Below, one piece after another: positions 1 to 61,800 of a DNA stretch of 64,000 nucleotides (its first letter is position 1; each line of letters opens with the position of its first letter). The notes below the pieces were generated by a model. That model saw only the letters and a list, made by a program, of their open reading frames with translations. It was not told the DNA's origin and did no database searches. Origin of the DNA: Aspidapion aeneum (Eukaryota; Arthropoda; Insecta; Coleoptera; Brentidae); the NCBI GenBank assembly GCA_963576565.1, contig OY755038.1:11733756-11797755 (forward strand), given 5' to 3'. Position numbers and translations under genes: made by a program.

Positions 1-49058
<49,058 letters not shown>

Positions 49059-49596
49059 CTGGCTGTGTCTAAAGTCTCTAGTTTAGATATATCACATCAG
49101 TTTTATGCAAAAAACACGTAAAACATGAAAACAACAAAAAACAAATCAAAATGTAAACCAAAAATAAACTTTTAATTTTAAAGGTTATGTTTTTATCAGC
49201 TGATTGTTTTGATGGCCTTGAGAAGTGGTAACGGAATCCGATCTTGGCACAGAACGTTGTAGAACACATAAATCACAGAAATAGTAAAATATTTTATGAA
49301 CGCCCTTTACAGGCAACAAAAAAACGGCACCAATCACATTGCAGGATTTTAAATTTTTACTTTCTCCTTTCTTGCACACATGCATAATATTTACCTCCTT
49401 GTTTGGTAATTTCTAACCTTATTAAAATCCAAGCAAAAAATTAACGGTTGGTTTAAAAAGTAAAAGTGGAGTTTTTTTTTGACTCCCTTTGCTGTTCTGT
49501 TTTTTAAGACTATAGTACCGTACATCAGTGACCGTTGTTTGGATTAAACAACGCTAAGACGTAATAGAAATTACCAGTTTAAAAAAAAATTGTAAC
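49059..49596. promoter_or_regulatory. Divergent intergenic region, putative bidirectional promoter
   Basis: Only 538 bp separate the start codons of the minus-strand ZFYVE26 and the plus-strand Lys/Ser-rich gene, so both promoters and 5' UTRs must lie here or overlap. No convincing TATA box at a fixed spacing, initiator or CpG island is visible. The region carries none of the transposon families that fill the neighbouring introns, which fits selection against insertions (inference). Confidence 0.5.
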
Positions 49597-49824
49597 ATGT
49601 CTGTAAGACTGACAAGGGCCAAATCAAACAAAGAAAATCAAACCCCAAGCAAAACACTTTCTAAGAAATCGTCGAGGAAGGGCTCTAAGGTGGCTGTGGC
49701 GTTAGAGGCTGATTTTGATTCAGAACCTTTCTCTGAAGATTCTGGGGAAGCTCTAAAAACCAGAAGTACTCGGAAACTGCACTTTCTGAAGAGTTTAACA
49801 GAAGGTTCTGGAGATGAATTTAGA
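49597..49824 (+). CDS. Lys/Ser-rich gene, exon 1
   Basis: 76 codons from ATG, phase 0 at its end. It reads MSVRLTRAKSNKENQTPSK and later SEPFSEDSGEALKTRSTRK, ending SGDEFR with the donor TTTAGA|GTAAGT. An initiator followed by RxTRAKSNKEN and a TPSK site gives it the look of a nuclear phosphoprotein N-terminus. The frame stays open for 18 more codons past the donor; splicing is preferred because the donor is near-consensus and exon 2 fits in phase 0. Confidence 0.8.
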
Positions 49825-52800
49825 GTAAGTGTTGATTTAAGCAGGCTTCACTCAAAGATTATAAAATATTATTTTAGATAGATAATAATTTTCCTCTTAT
49901 ATGTCTTATATGGTCCCTGTCATACTTTTGAAATAAAATGCATATTTATATCGGTTCTACTACGTTATACCTCGCTCGTCAAAACGCCCTATATAACGAT
50001 TTTTTTGTATGGAAATGATTCTTTGGACTATTTTTAGTCGATTTAGATACGGGAAATTAAAAAAAAAAGTATGGTTTTTTTTAAAATAATTTTTTAAAAA
50101 ACGTTACATAGTGATTTTTTCTGACTTGTTTTGGTTAAAAAAAATCAATTTCTATCACTGCATCGTCAAATTTTCGACATAAGTTTGTAAATTAGCTTAG
50201 GATTACTAATTTAACAATTTTAAATTAATTACATACCTAGATTTTCGTGTTTTTTCGCGGTTTTTTCACATAATTTGAAAATTTGTACACTTGACCTTCC
50301 CACAGATGTTTTGACACATTGATAGAAATTTTTTGCTGGGCCAACTGTTTCCGGGTCATTCGGCCATATCAAATGTCCCAATTCGATTTGCTTACGCTGA
50401 CTTACCCTCAGATGCACCGTAAGCACTTAAGCGCGATCATGGGTTTAATCGCGATTAAGTCCTTGTTGCTCACATACAAAACAACAAAGATTGAAAATGG
50501 ATTAGCAAAGCCTTGTTACGGGACATCTGAGGGTTCAAGGCCCAAATTATAGGAAATTATTTATTTAGAACCATTTACCAAGAATCGGCGCAGCCGATTC
50601 TTGCTTATTGCTTGTGCGGTACGGTTCGGTTCGGTTCTGTTCAGTTCGGTTCGGTTCGGTTCGGTTCGATTCAGTTCGGTTCGGTTCGGTTCGGTTCGGT
50701 TCGGTTCGGTTCGGTTCCGTTCGGTTTGGTTTAGTTTGGTTCGTTTTGGTTCAGTTAAGTTGCGTTCGGTTTGGTTTTAGGTTAGGTTTGTTAAGTCTTA
50801 AAGTAATTCAGCAGGAGTCAGCGCAGCCGACTCCTGCTGAATTACTTTAAAACACAACCAACCTAATCCAAGATCGACCCAAACCGAACCAAACCGAACT
50901 GCTGAATTTCTGTAAATCATCATTATCATAATTGTTTCTGCATTTTTTTCATTATAAATGCTCAATAGTCGATTTTGGACGATTTTACGGAGTCAAAAAT
51001 GCGCGACAAATTAAAATGTTGGAGCAAAATGTAAGGTCGAACGTTAGATTTCAAAAATATGGTGTAACCATTTTTCTATGCATAAATACATTTCTAAAAA
51101 ACCATAACTTTTTATCGCCTCTTGCCAGACAGTTGGTCTCCTTATTTTTGGCTAAATTACCATTTATTTAAAGCTCAGTCGATTGTGAGCCGTCCCTCTC
51201 TTTCTCGAAATACGTCAAATAAATTCTTTCTATAGCAATTTGTATGAGTTTTTACTAATTTTTTAATTTTGAAATTTCTAAAAAAAATGCGAAAAATCCG
51301 CATTTTTTTTTCTTGAAAACAGTATAAAACGACCTCAACTTATCATTAAAAAAAGAAACACCCATTTTCAAGCATCGAGGTATAACGTAGTAGACCCTTT
51401 ATATCTGCTCAGTAGTAGAATCATAAAAAATCTCAACATATTGCTAGATATCATTCTTAAATTCTGTGATCCTGAAGGGGGGAGGGGGCATTTAGCCTTG
51501 CATTACACTCAATATTTTTTAATGTGTTTACTTGGAAATGTTTTACAAGGGTTCATTCATGGAGGTCAGAAATTTGGGGCATAAGTGCAGTTTTGTAGAA
51601 AATATTTATTTTCTGAAAAATGTTTATTCATTAAGTAAATTAAAATTATATATTGTTAACAAAATTAATTATTTTACTCCCTAGTGCTAGCAATACATTT
51701 TAAAGTTTCTCAAGGTTTTATTTATTTAACTCAAAATTCATCTTGCCTTGCATAGGTACAATAGAATCTTATACATATAATTTTGGTTTTTGAAAGTAGG
51801 TTTTTAATTGATTTTCAGAGTCGATAATGCACTTTTTCTGTCATTTATTAAAACACTGATTTTTTCACAAATTTTTTCCCCAGTTTAAATCACCAAAATC
51901 CAAACCCCTCAAATTTGACCCTGACACATCAAATTCTACTGAAGATGATGAGCTGCCAAGATCAAAGAGAGGAAAGAAGAAAAAAGTTTTGAGCAAAAAT
52001 CTGGAAGAAAACTTAGACCACACATCCAGTGCGAAAAAGAAATCAAAAAGGTTGAAAGTTAGGTGAGTTCCCACATAGCGCTAATCAAAACAACATTAAA
52101 AACACAAACTTTTTTAATAGGTCGCTTTTTAACATTATTTTCAAAATCATATTATTTCAGTGTGATTTTAATGTGGTTTTAAAATTAACTTTAACAACCT
52201 ATTAAACTTAAAAAAGTGTGTGTTTTTAATGTTGTTGATGTGTGCTATATGTGGGTTTTCAGTGGTCTTTGTTCAGAACTGGATACAAACAGTATTTTAG
52301 GTAAAAATTCTGAGATTTTCAAATAAATATATTTTATTCTATACCTTTTTCTATCTATTTTAATTAAGTGTAATGTGTAACTTTTTCTTCAGGACAACTA
52401 TGGAGCTTAATCAGTGGCCAACTGTTCAGGCTGATAATACTGCTGTCCAAGTTCAACAGGACCAGCCTAAAAAGAAGAAGAAGGCAAAGAGAAATACAAA
52501 TTTTTTGCCAAGGGTAAGAGAATTGTGGGGTCTACTACGTTATGCCTCGATGCTTGAAAATGGGTGTTTCTTTTTTTAATGATAACTTGAGGTCGTTTTA
52601 TACTGTTTTCAAGAAAAAAAAATGCGGATTTTTCGCATTTTTTTTAGAAATTTCAAAATTAAAAAATTAGTAAAAACTCATACAAATTGCTCTAGAAAGA
52701 ATTTATTTGACGTATTTCGAGAACGAGAGGGACGGCTCACAATCGACTGAGCTTTAAATAAATGGTAATTTAGGCAAAAATAAGGTGGTTTTAAGTTATG

Positions 52801-55800
52801 GTTTTTTAGAAATGTATTTACGCATAGAAAAATGGTTACACCATATGTTTGAAATCTAACGTTCGACCTTACATTTTGCTCCAACATTTTAATTTGTCGC
52901 GCATTTTTGACTCAGTAAAATCGGCCAAAATCGACTATTGAGCATTTATAATGAAAAAAATGCAGAAACAATTATGATAATGATGATTTACAGAAATTCA
53001 GCAGTTCGGTTTGGTTTGGTTCAGGTCGATCTTAGATTAGGTTGGTTGTGTTTTAAAGTAATTCAGCAGGAGTCGGTTGCGCTGACTCCTGCTGAATTAC
53101 TTTAAGACCCAACAAACCTAACCTAAAACCAAACCGAACGCAACTTAACTGAACCAAAACGAACCGAACTAAACCAAACCGAACGGAACCGAAACGAACC
53201 GAACTGAACTGAACCGAACCGAACCGAACCGAACTGAACGGAACCGAACCGTACCGCACAAGCAATAAGCAAGAATCGGCTGCGCCGATTCTTGGTGAAT
53301 AGTTCTAAATAAATAATTTCCTATAATTGGGCCCTCAGATGCCCCGTAGTAAGTAATTCAGCAGGAGTCGGTTGCGCTGACTCCTGCTGAATTACTTTAA
53401 GACCCAACAAACCTAACCTAAAACCAAACCGAACGCAACTTAACTGAACCAAAACGAACCGAACTAAACCAAACCGAACGGAACCCAAACGAACCGAACC
53501 GAACCGAACCAAACCGAACTGAACCGAACCGAACTGAACGGAACCGAACCGTACCGCACAAGCAATAAGCAAGAATCGGCTGCGCCGATTCTTGGTGAAT
53601 AGTTCTAAATAAATAATTTCCTATAATTGGGCCCTCAGATGCCTGTAACAAGGCTTTGCTAATCCATTTTCAATCTTTGTTGTTTTGTATGTGAGCAACA
53701 AGGACTTAATCGCGATTAAACCCATGATCGCGCTTACGGTGCATCTGAGGGTAAGTCAGCGTAAGCAAATCGAATTGGGAAATTTGATATGGCCAAATGA
53801 CCCGGAAACAAAACATCTGTGGGAAGGTCAAGTGTACAAATTTTCAAATTATGTGAAAAAACCGCGAAAAAATACGAAAATCTAGGTACGTAATTAATTT
53901 AAAATTGTTAAATTATTAATCCTAAGCTAATTTACAAATTTATGTCGAAAATTTGACGATGCAGTGATAGAAATTGATTTTTTTCAACCAAAACAAGTCA
54001 GAGAAAATCACTATGTAACGTTTTTTAAAAAATTATTTTTAAAAAAAACCATACTTTTTTTTTTTAATTTCCCGTATCTAAATCGACTAAAAATAGTCCA
54101 AAGAATCATTTCCATACAAAAAAATCGTTATATAGGGCGTTTTGACGAGCGAGGTATAACGTAGTAGAACCGAATTGTGTTATTATACAGGGTGTCTGGA
54201 AGTAGTCTTTACACAATTACTCTGAATGTTAGAGTTCACACTGCATTTCTGATAGTTTAAAATCACCATAACTTTTTTCTCAGTTTAGTTTTTTACTTTT
54301 TATGTTAAGAAAGTAATTTCCCAAGCAATTTTAAGCTAGAAAGGTACTCATAATTCAGAAAATAATTAAAAAATATCTTGGTACAGTCGGGGACTTAATA
54401 AATGGCCGCTGCCGTTTTCAGAAGAGTTTGGATGAGAATCCCAATACCGGGCGAGGTTTATGAATGAATGAATTTTATTCCCTCGACTCCACTTTGATCG
54501 GCTTTGGCTGTGGACTTTTGTGCAATGCAATTTTTGCTATTGAAATTAATAACTATTTGGAATATTGGCCGATAAACGGGCGAAGCCATGCACGTTTTTT
54601 GGATACACACATTTCTTTTTTTAGCTGATTTCTTGTTTATTAGCATAGGATGTGTGTATTCTGGTGGGATTAATACTTTTTATTTAAAGAATAATCAAAC
54701 CTTGTAGAGATATTTTTAATTAATACCTGCTTTTTTAATTGTTTAACATAAAGGATGGCCCACCGGAAACGAAAGGTATTACTTTTCGAAAAAATCCAAA
54801 AACAAAAGTTTGTTTGTCGGGGGCAAATTTTTGAGGATGGGACAATTCACCGCGGCCAATTTGCTGCGAGACTGTTCGCCGCGAGATTTTTTGTTTTATG
54901 AAATTACCATGGGTAATTGTTTAAACAGTTTTATTTAATATAATATATTTGTTTATTTGTATGTTTTTTCAAACTTTTTCAACTAGTTATTTGGTGGTTA
55001 GTATACAATCTAACAATTTTTTGAAAAATAAAAAAAATGGGGGATCCATAATGGCGGATTTTCCCATTTATGAAGCGATATGCAACAAACTCGGAACTTT
55101 GGGACCATTCAGGTCCCTGATTATTATTTTTAACTTATGATAAAAAATTTAAAATGGCGGACTTTCCTATTTATGAACTAATATGCATATGCATTGTATT
55201 TATAAAAAACTGTTTTAAGGCTTTATAGCGTGGGGTTGACTTGGAGTGTGCCCATGGGCTAGGTAACCGTGGACTTGCCCACTTAGGTGATACATCGTTT
55301 AAAAGATAATTTAATTTTCTACAATAAAGTTAATTAAACAATTTCTGTAAAATGATTAGCTTTTGAGAAAATGACATAAAACTGAATATATTCGGTTTAT
55401 TTTGCATAACTATGGATATACATAGGAAACGGATGCACTGAGAACTTAGTGATTGAATTACAGATTTTCTCAAAAATAAGCAGTTTTAAAGTTAAAGGCC
55501 ATTAAAAATCAAAATTGGTCAAAATCCAAAATTGCGGCGAAATATTTAACCATAACTCAAAAACCATTCGTCTGACGGAAAACGGGAATACGGAAAATGG
55601 GGAAAAGGGAAAACCGGAAAACGGGAAAACGAAAAACGGGAAAACATGAAAATGAAAATGAAAACGGAAAACAGAAGTTTATTTTTAGGACTCCAATGTC
55701 AACAACATATGTCAAAATCGCGACTACACCACCTTTTGCAAACTAAAATTCTATAATGACTGGACTATTTAGCTACCCCCAAAAATAGTGTTCTTGTGCA

Positions 55801-58800
55801 TCCAGAAGTCGGGGTAGTTACACATTTAAAACAATTCAAATCTTATAAAAGTAAAGTAAAGGCCGTCTCCACAGCTGTTTTCGAATCGCCCTTACTCAAA
55901 TAACCAATTTTTGCTTGTTTTTATTTTTTTAGCTTTACACTTTTAAAACTTACCATTCTAAAAATAGCTAGGAATACAAACATGTTGCATTTGTGTAATA
56001 TGTAATAAAAAATATAACAATAAATTAAAATCATTATTATGTGTATTTTTTTAACCGAACATTCAAACGGACTACAGACCAAAGCTAATTTTTTCCGCAA
56101 TTATGTGTATTTTTTTAACCGAACATTCAAACGGAATACAGACCGAAGCTAAATTTGTCATGATTGAATTTAAGCCAGGAATGCGAATAAATTATATGTG
56201 TTAAACGACGCGCCATGAAATCCGGTCAATAACCTCGGCCGGTATTGGGATTCTTATCCAAGCTCTTCTGAAAACGGCAGCGGCCATTTATTAAGTCCCC
56301 GACTGTACAACATGCCTTCTACACCATGCCCTCTTTGCTAGAATCTATTCAGTACAAGAATTCCAACTTATATCATAATCCTATTCAAATTTAATTTAAA
56401 AAAAAAGAGTTTTTTAAAAGTGCAGTTAACTGCCTGTCAGTAACTAGCTGATTTTTGTTTCTAGTATTGTGTTGGTGCACATCAGATCAGTGATCAAATA
56501 GAATGAGATCATAGAACATTAAAATTTTTGACTCTCTGAAATATGGCTGGCCTGAATTTGTTTTTGCAATCTTTGATATTTAAAATAATAATATTTTTTT
56601 ATGTTTAATATTTTATATACAGTATGTTGGAATCATATGGAAAACTTTTTTATTATTAATTTTAGGAAAAAAATTATTCTTCATAAAAAGGTCTGCAAAT
56701 ATCAATTTTTTTCAGTGGTATATGAGGTTTGTCAAAAAATATGAGTTTTACTCAAGAGTAAAGTATCTCGGAAACAGAGCAATTCTGACCGAACAGAAGT
56801 TGACTTCGATCGACTTATTTTGGCCTAAGGAATCTGTGATTAAGTAAAGACCTATTCCAGAGACACTGTATATTTTTTATTTATTTTAAAAAATTATTTA
56901 ATATGGGTATGTACCAGTGGCAGACAGACCAAAGCTAATTTTTTCCGCAATTATGTGTATTTTTTTAACCGAACATTCAAACGGAATACAGACCGAAGCC
57001 AAATTTGTCATGATTGAATTTAAGCCAGGAATCCGAATAAATTATATGTGTTAAACGACGCGCCACGAAATCCGGTCAATAACCTCGGCCGGTATTGGGA
57101 TTCTTATCCAAGCTCTTCTGAAAACGGCAGCGGCCATTTATTAAGTCCCCGACTGTACAACATGCCTTCTACACCATGCCCTCTTTGCTAGAATCTATTC
57201 AGTACAAGAATTCCAACTTATATCATAATCCTATTCAAATTTAATTTAAAAAAAAAGAGTTTTTTAAAAGTGCAGTTAACTGCCTGTCAGTAACTAGCTG
57301 ATTTTTGTTTCTAGTATTGTGTTGGTGCACATCAGATCAGTGATCAAATAGAATGAGATCATAGAACATTAAAATTTTTGACTCTCTGAAATATGGCTGG
57401 CCTGAATTTGTTTTTGCAATCTTTGATATTTAAAATAATAATATTTTTTTATGTTTAATATTTTATATACAGTATGTTGGAATCATATGGAAAACTTTTT
57501 TATTATTAATTTTAGGAAAAAAATTATTCTTCATAAAAAGGTCTGCAAATATCAATTTTTTTCAGTGGTATATGAGGTTTGTCAAAAAATATGAGTTTTA
57601 CTCAAGAGTAAAGTATCTCGGAAACAGAGCAATTCTGACCGAACAGAAGTTGACTTCGATCGACTTATTTTGGCCTAAGGAATCTGTGATTAAGTAAAGA
57701 CCTATTCCAGAGACACTGTATATTTTTTATTTATTTTAAAAAATTATTTAATATGGGTATGTACCAGTGGCAGACAGACCAAAGCTAATTTTTTCCGCAA
57801 TTATGTGTATTTTTTTAACCGAACATTCAAACGGAATACAGACCGAAGCCAAATTTGTCATGATTGAATTTAAGCCAGGAATCCGAATAAATTATATGTG
57901 TTAAACGACGCGCCACGAAATCCGGTCAATAACCTCAGCCGGTATTGGGAGTCTTATCCAAGCTCTTCTGAAAACGGCAGCGGCCATTTATTAAGTCCCC
58001 GACTGTACAACATGCCTTCTACACCATGCCCTCTTTGCTAGAATCTATTCAGTACAAGAATTCCAACTTATATCATAATCCTATTCAAATTTAATTTAAA
58101 AAAAAGAGTTTTTTAAAAGTGCAGTTAACTGCCTGTCAGTAACTAGCTGATTTTTGTTTCTAGTATTGTGTTGGTGCACATCAGATCAGTGATCAAATAG
58201 AATGAGATCATAGAACATTAAAATTTTTAACTCTCTGAAATATGGCTGGCCGGAATTTGTTTTCGCAATCTGATATTTAAAATAATAATATTTTTTTATG
58301 TTTAATATTTTATATACAGTATGTTGGAATCATGTGGAAAACTTTTTTATTATTAATTTTAGGAAAAAAATTATTCTTCATAAAAAGGTCTGCAAATATC
58401 AATTTTTTTCAGTGGTATATGAGGTTTGTCAAAAAATATGAGTTTTACTCAAGAGTAAAGTATCTCGGAAACAGAGCAATTCTGACCGAACAGAGAGAGA
58501 AAAGAGACACTGTATATTTTTTATTTATTTTAAAAAATTATTTAATATGGGTATGTACTAGTGGCAGCTCGTGACAGTAAAGTTTGTGAGTTCTGCCGAT
58601 AGGGTATAAAAAATGGTATTTTTTTACAGTCTCCAGATCACATGTCTATTATAAAAACTAAAAAATTGCCAAGTTTGGTTTGGTAAAAAATTACAATGCC
58701 TAGGAAAAAAGCGTTATTATAAAATATTTAATTCACATTCACTACCTTAGCATAATATGTTACTCACCAATTTTTTGCCTGCACATATTTTCTAGACAAC

Positions 58801-61800
58801 TGAGAACTCGTACACTTTTGAACCACACTTTTCTATTAAAATATCGGGCAATGGCTGTCCTTCTTCTTTCAGTTTTAGTTTTTCTTCATAAGTAAAGAGA
58901 GAGAATTTTTTTACATTAATTAAATTATCCACCACATTCATTGTGACACAATTATACAAAAACAAACAACAAACACGACCATAACCTCCCGCTCATGCGT
59001 TTGGCGTCTTCTAAATAAATAAATGCACCCGCAAACACGCAACGCTGAGCCCGCCCGCCCAGGATTGTACTGGAACTGCAAGTTTTGCAGCTCTATTTTT
59101 GCCTAGATTTCGTTATCTAAACCCAGGAGTAAGTGCGGTGCGGGGCGAAGGAAGGGGTTCCTAGCCGAGCACAGATCTCGTTAGCCGCCCAGCTACGTTG
59201 TGTTGCAATTTAGCAGCGCAACAAGGCCAATAACTTCATTTGACCGACTGTGAAATGCGGCCTTCGGCGACGGCGCGCGGCGTCATACTCAACACACGTA
59301 CGCGTTTTGAAGGCCTGCTGTACCAACACCGGACCGAAAATATACTGCTATTCCAATAATTTTAGAAATAAAATAATTATATTAGAAAAATAGCAGCGGC
59401 TGAAAAATAGTCAAATAATGTGAACATTTTGGGGGTTCTGCAGCTCTGAAGCCCTTATGCACAAGCCGCCCCTGGTATGTACAGCGTGTCCCATTTTCGA
59501 TGGGATTAAATGGGAAACTCGGTTATTATTAAAGATATCGATTTTCTGATTGCACCTTACCATGCTCTTTTTTGGAGCCCTTAAAAATGGTGTAATCAGA
59601 TGTTTGCTATACCCCGTGGTTTCGCTAATACAGGGAGTTTTTGAAAAAATTGCATTTTAATTAATTCCTTGTATCTCGCTTATTTTGCAAGATATTTTTA
59701 TTCTGTAAAAACCTTTCTATGGCAACTTTCTTAGAGCAAAATAATGACGTTGTCAATTTTTTAAAATATTGTTTAGTTTTTAAGATATGGTATTTATCAT
59801 AAAAAAATTAAATACGGACCTGGATTTTTTTTATTACTACTTTGATTGGTTCCATGCTATTGTTACCTTAAAATGATAAAACTTTAATATTTTTTTGATT
59901 TAAGGTTAAAAAAAACTATTTAATATTTGAAAAAAAAATTATAGTCCGAACCTGGAAATTTCCAACATAATTATAAATTAAAAATTGCAAGACACACTAG
60001 TTGAACGATTTTTAGTTTATCTGTTTTAAAATGATAATTAAAAGATTTATAAATAAAGTAAAAACCTTAAAAAGTTACAAAAATAATATCCTACTAATTA
60101 TTTGATGGTAGCACAGCAGGTCGTGAAATTTACAAAACAAAAGCGTGGAATTGACATTGTCATTTTACTTGTCATTTTTGTGAATGGCTTACAATTATTT
60201 TAAACTGGCTAGAAATCGACCATATCCAGATTTTGAAAAATGTGATATGTTTGACTGCTTCATTTACGCAACAAAATCCCAATATTTAAATGGCAGAAAT
60301 ATTTTTATGCAAAATGCGTTAAGAAAAATTACTCAAAAATGCCAACAATGTCTTACACATAATGGTAATCAGAAAAATTAGTTATTTTTTATAATTTGTT
60401 TTTTTTTTGTATTTTTCGTAGACTTTGTTTCAAATAAATCTGTAAATTAACGTAAAACCATTTTAATATGCTAAGTATCAAAACAGTTAAACTAAAAATT
60501 GTTTAACTAGCAATTTTTAATTTATATTTATGTTGGAAATATCCAGGTTCAGATTAATTTTTTTTAAAATATTAAATATTTTTTTTACCTTAAAACAAAA
60601 ATTTTTTAAATTTTTATTATTTTATGATAATACTAGCATGAAACCAATCAAAATAGTAATAAAAAAAATCCAGGTCCGTATTTAATTTTTTTATTATAAA
60701 TGACATATCTCAAAAACTAAACAATATTTTAAAAAATTGACAACGTTATTATTTTCTTCTAAAAAAGTTTTTACAGAATAAAAATATCTCGCAAAATAAC
60801 CGAGATACAAGGGATTATTAAAAATACAATTTTTTCAAAAACTCCCTGTATTGGCGAAACTATGGGGTATAGCAAAAATCTGCAAACAATACTTTTGATA
60901 GAATTATATTAAAACACAAATTTTGGCATCTCTTTGACAACTAGTATTAGTTTTTTTTAAAATTAGGTGTACCTATTACAAGAGGTTCTTTTTATGAGCT
61001 GACTGTCAATTTTATAAAAAATTTTGTACAACTGTGGTCTTTCAAAAACAAAAAAATGTTTGTCTTGTATTATATTTTTAATTATTATTTTTTTTTAAAT
61101 AAAAAGGGCAATTAAAATACTCTGCCAATCTATGGGCACCTAAGCTCACACTAGGTACTATAGTTATAGTGTGAGCTAATATAATCAAAAACTGAAATAT
61201 ATTTTATTCAACTCCAGACTCAATTACCTTTCGTTTGATACCACACAAGCCATGTTTTGACTTAAACTCAAATTTTTTTAATCTACCCCACTCTTTTTTT
61301 AAAAATAAACTAAAATTCATTTTTTTTAACTCCAGACTTAATTACCTTTCGTTTGATATCACACACGCCATATTTTCATATAAACTCTAATTTTTGGAAT
61401 CTACCCCCACCCTTTTATTTGGCTTGCGTTCGGTGGATTTTGTTCATTTTTAAATGGGACCATCACGGCCCAAGACCCAACTTAGGTACCAAATTTCATT
61501 AAAATCGGACAAGCGGTTTTTGAGTTATGCGGGTTGGTCGTTACAGACAGACAGACAGACAGACAGCAAAACAAAAAAGTTTCAAAATCATCTGAAACGC
61601 AAAGATATATAAAAATTTTTGAAATCGGAGCATTTTCTCGAAAAAATTAGGATCACCATAGCTCACACTACTTATAGTAGTAGTGTGAGCTAAAAACAAT
61701 ATCGCAAAATTAGTGTCGTTTTTCCCTAAAAACCATGTTATATTCCTTGTAACTAACTTGGAATAGGGGTAGGCCATTAGTATGGGACGCCACTTGCTCC

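Noticed and set aside
49078..49385. Minus-strand ORFs in the divergent promoter region
   Set aside because: Short, no recognisable content, and upstream of the clear ZFYVE26 start; could at most be uORFs.
50608..50850. ORF of FGSVRFGSVR repeats (also 53053-53572, 27734-28069, 30384-30632)
   Set aside because: Translations of TTCGG pentamer arrays inside transposons.
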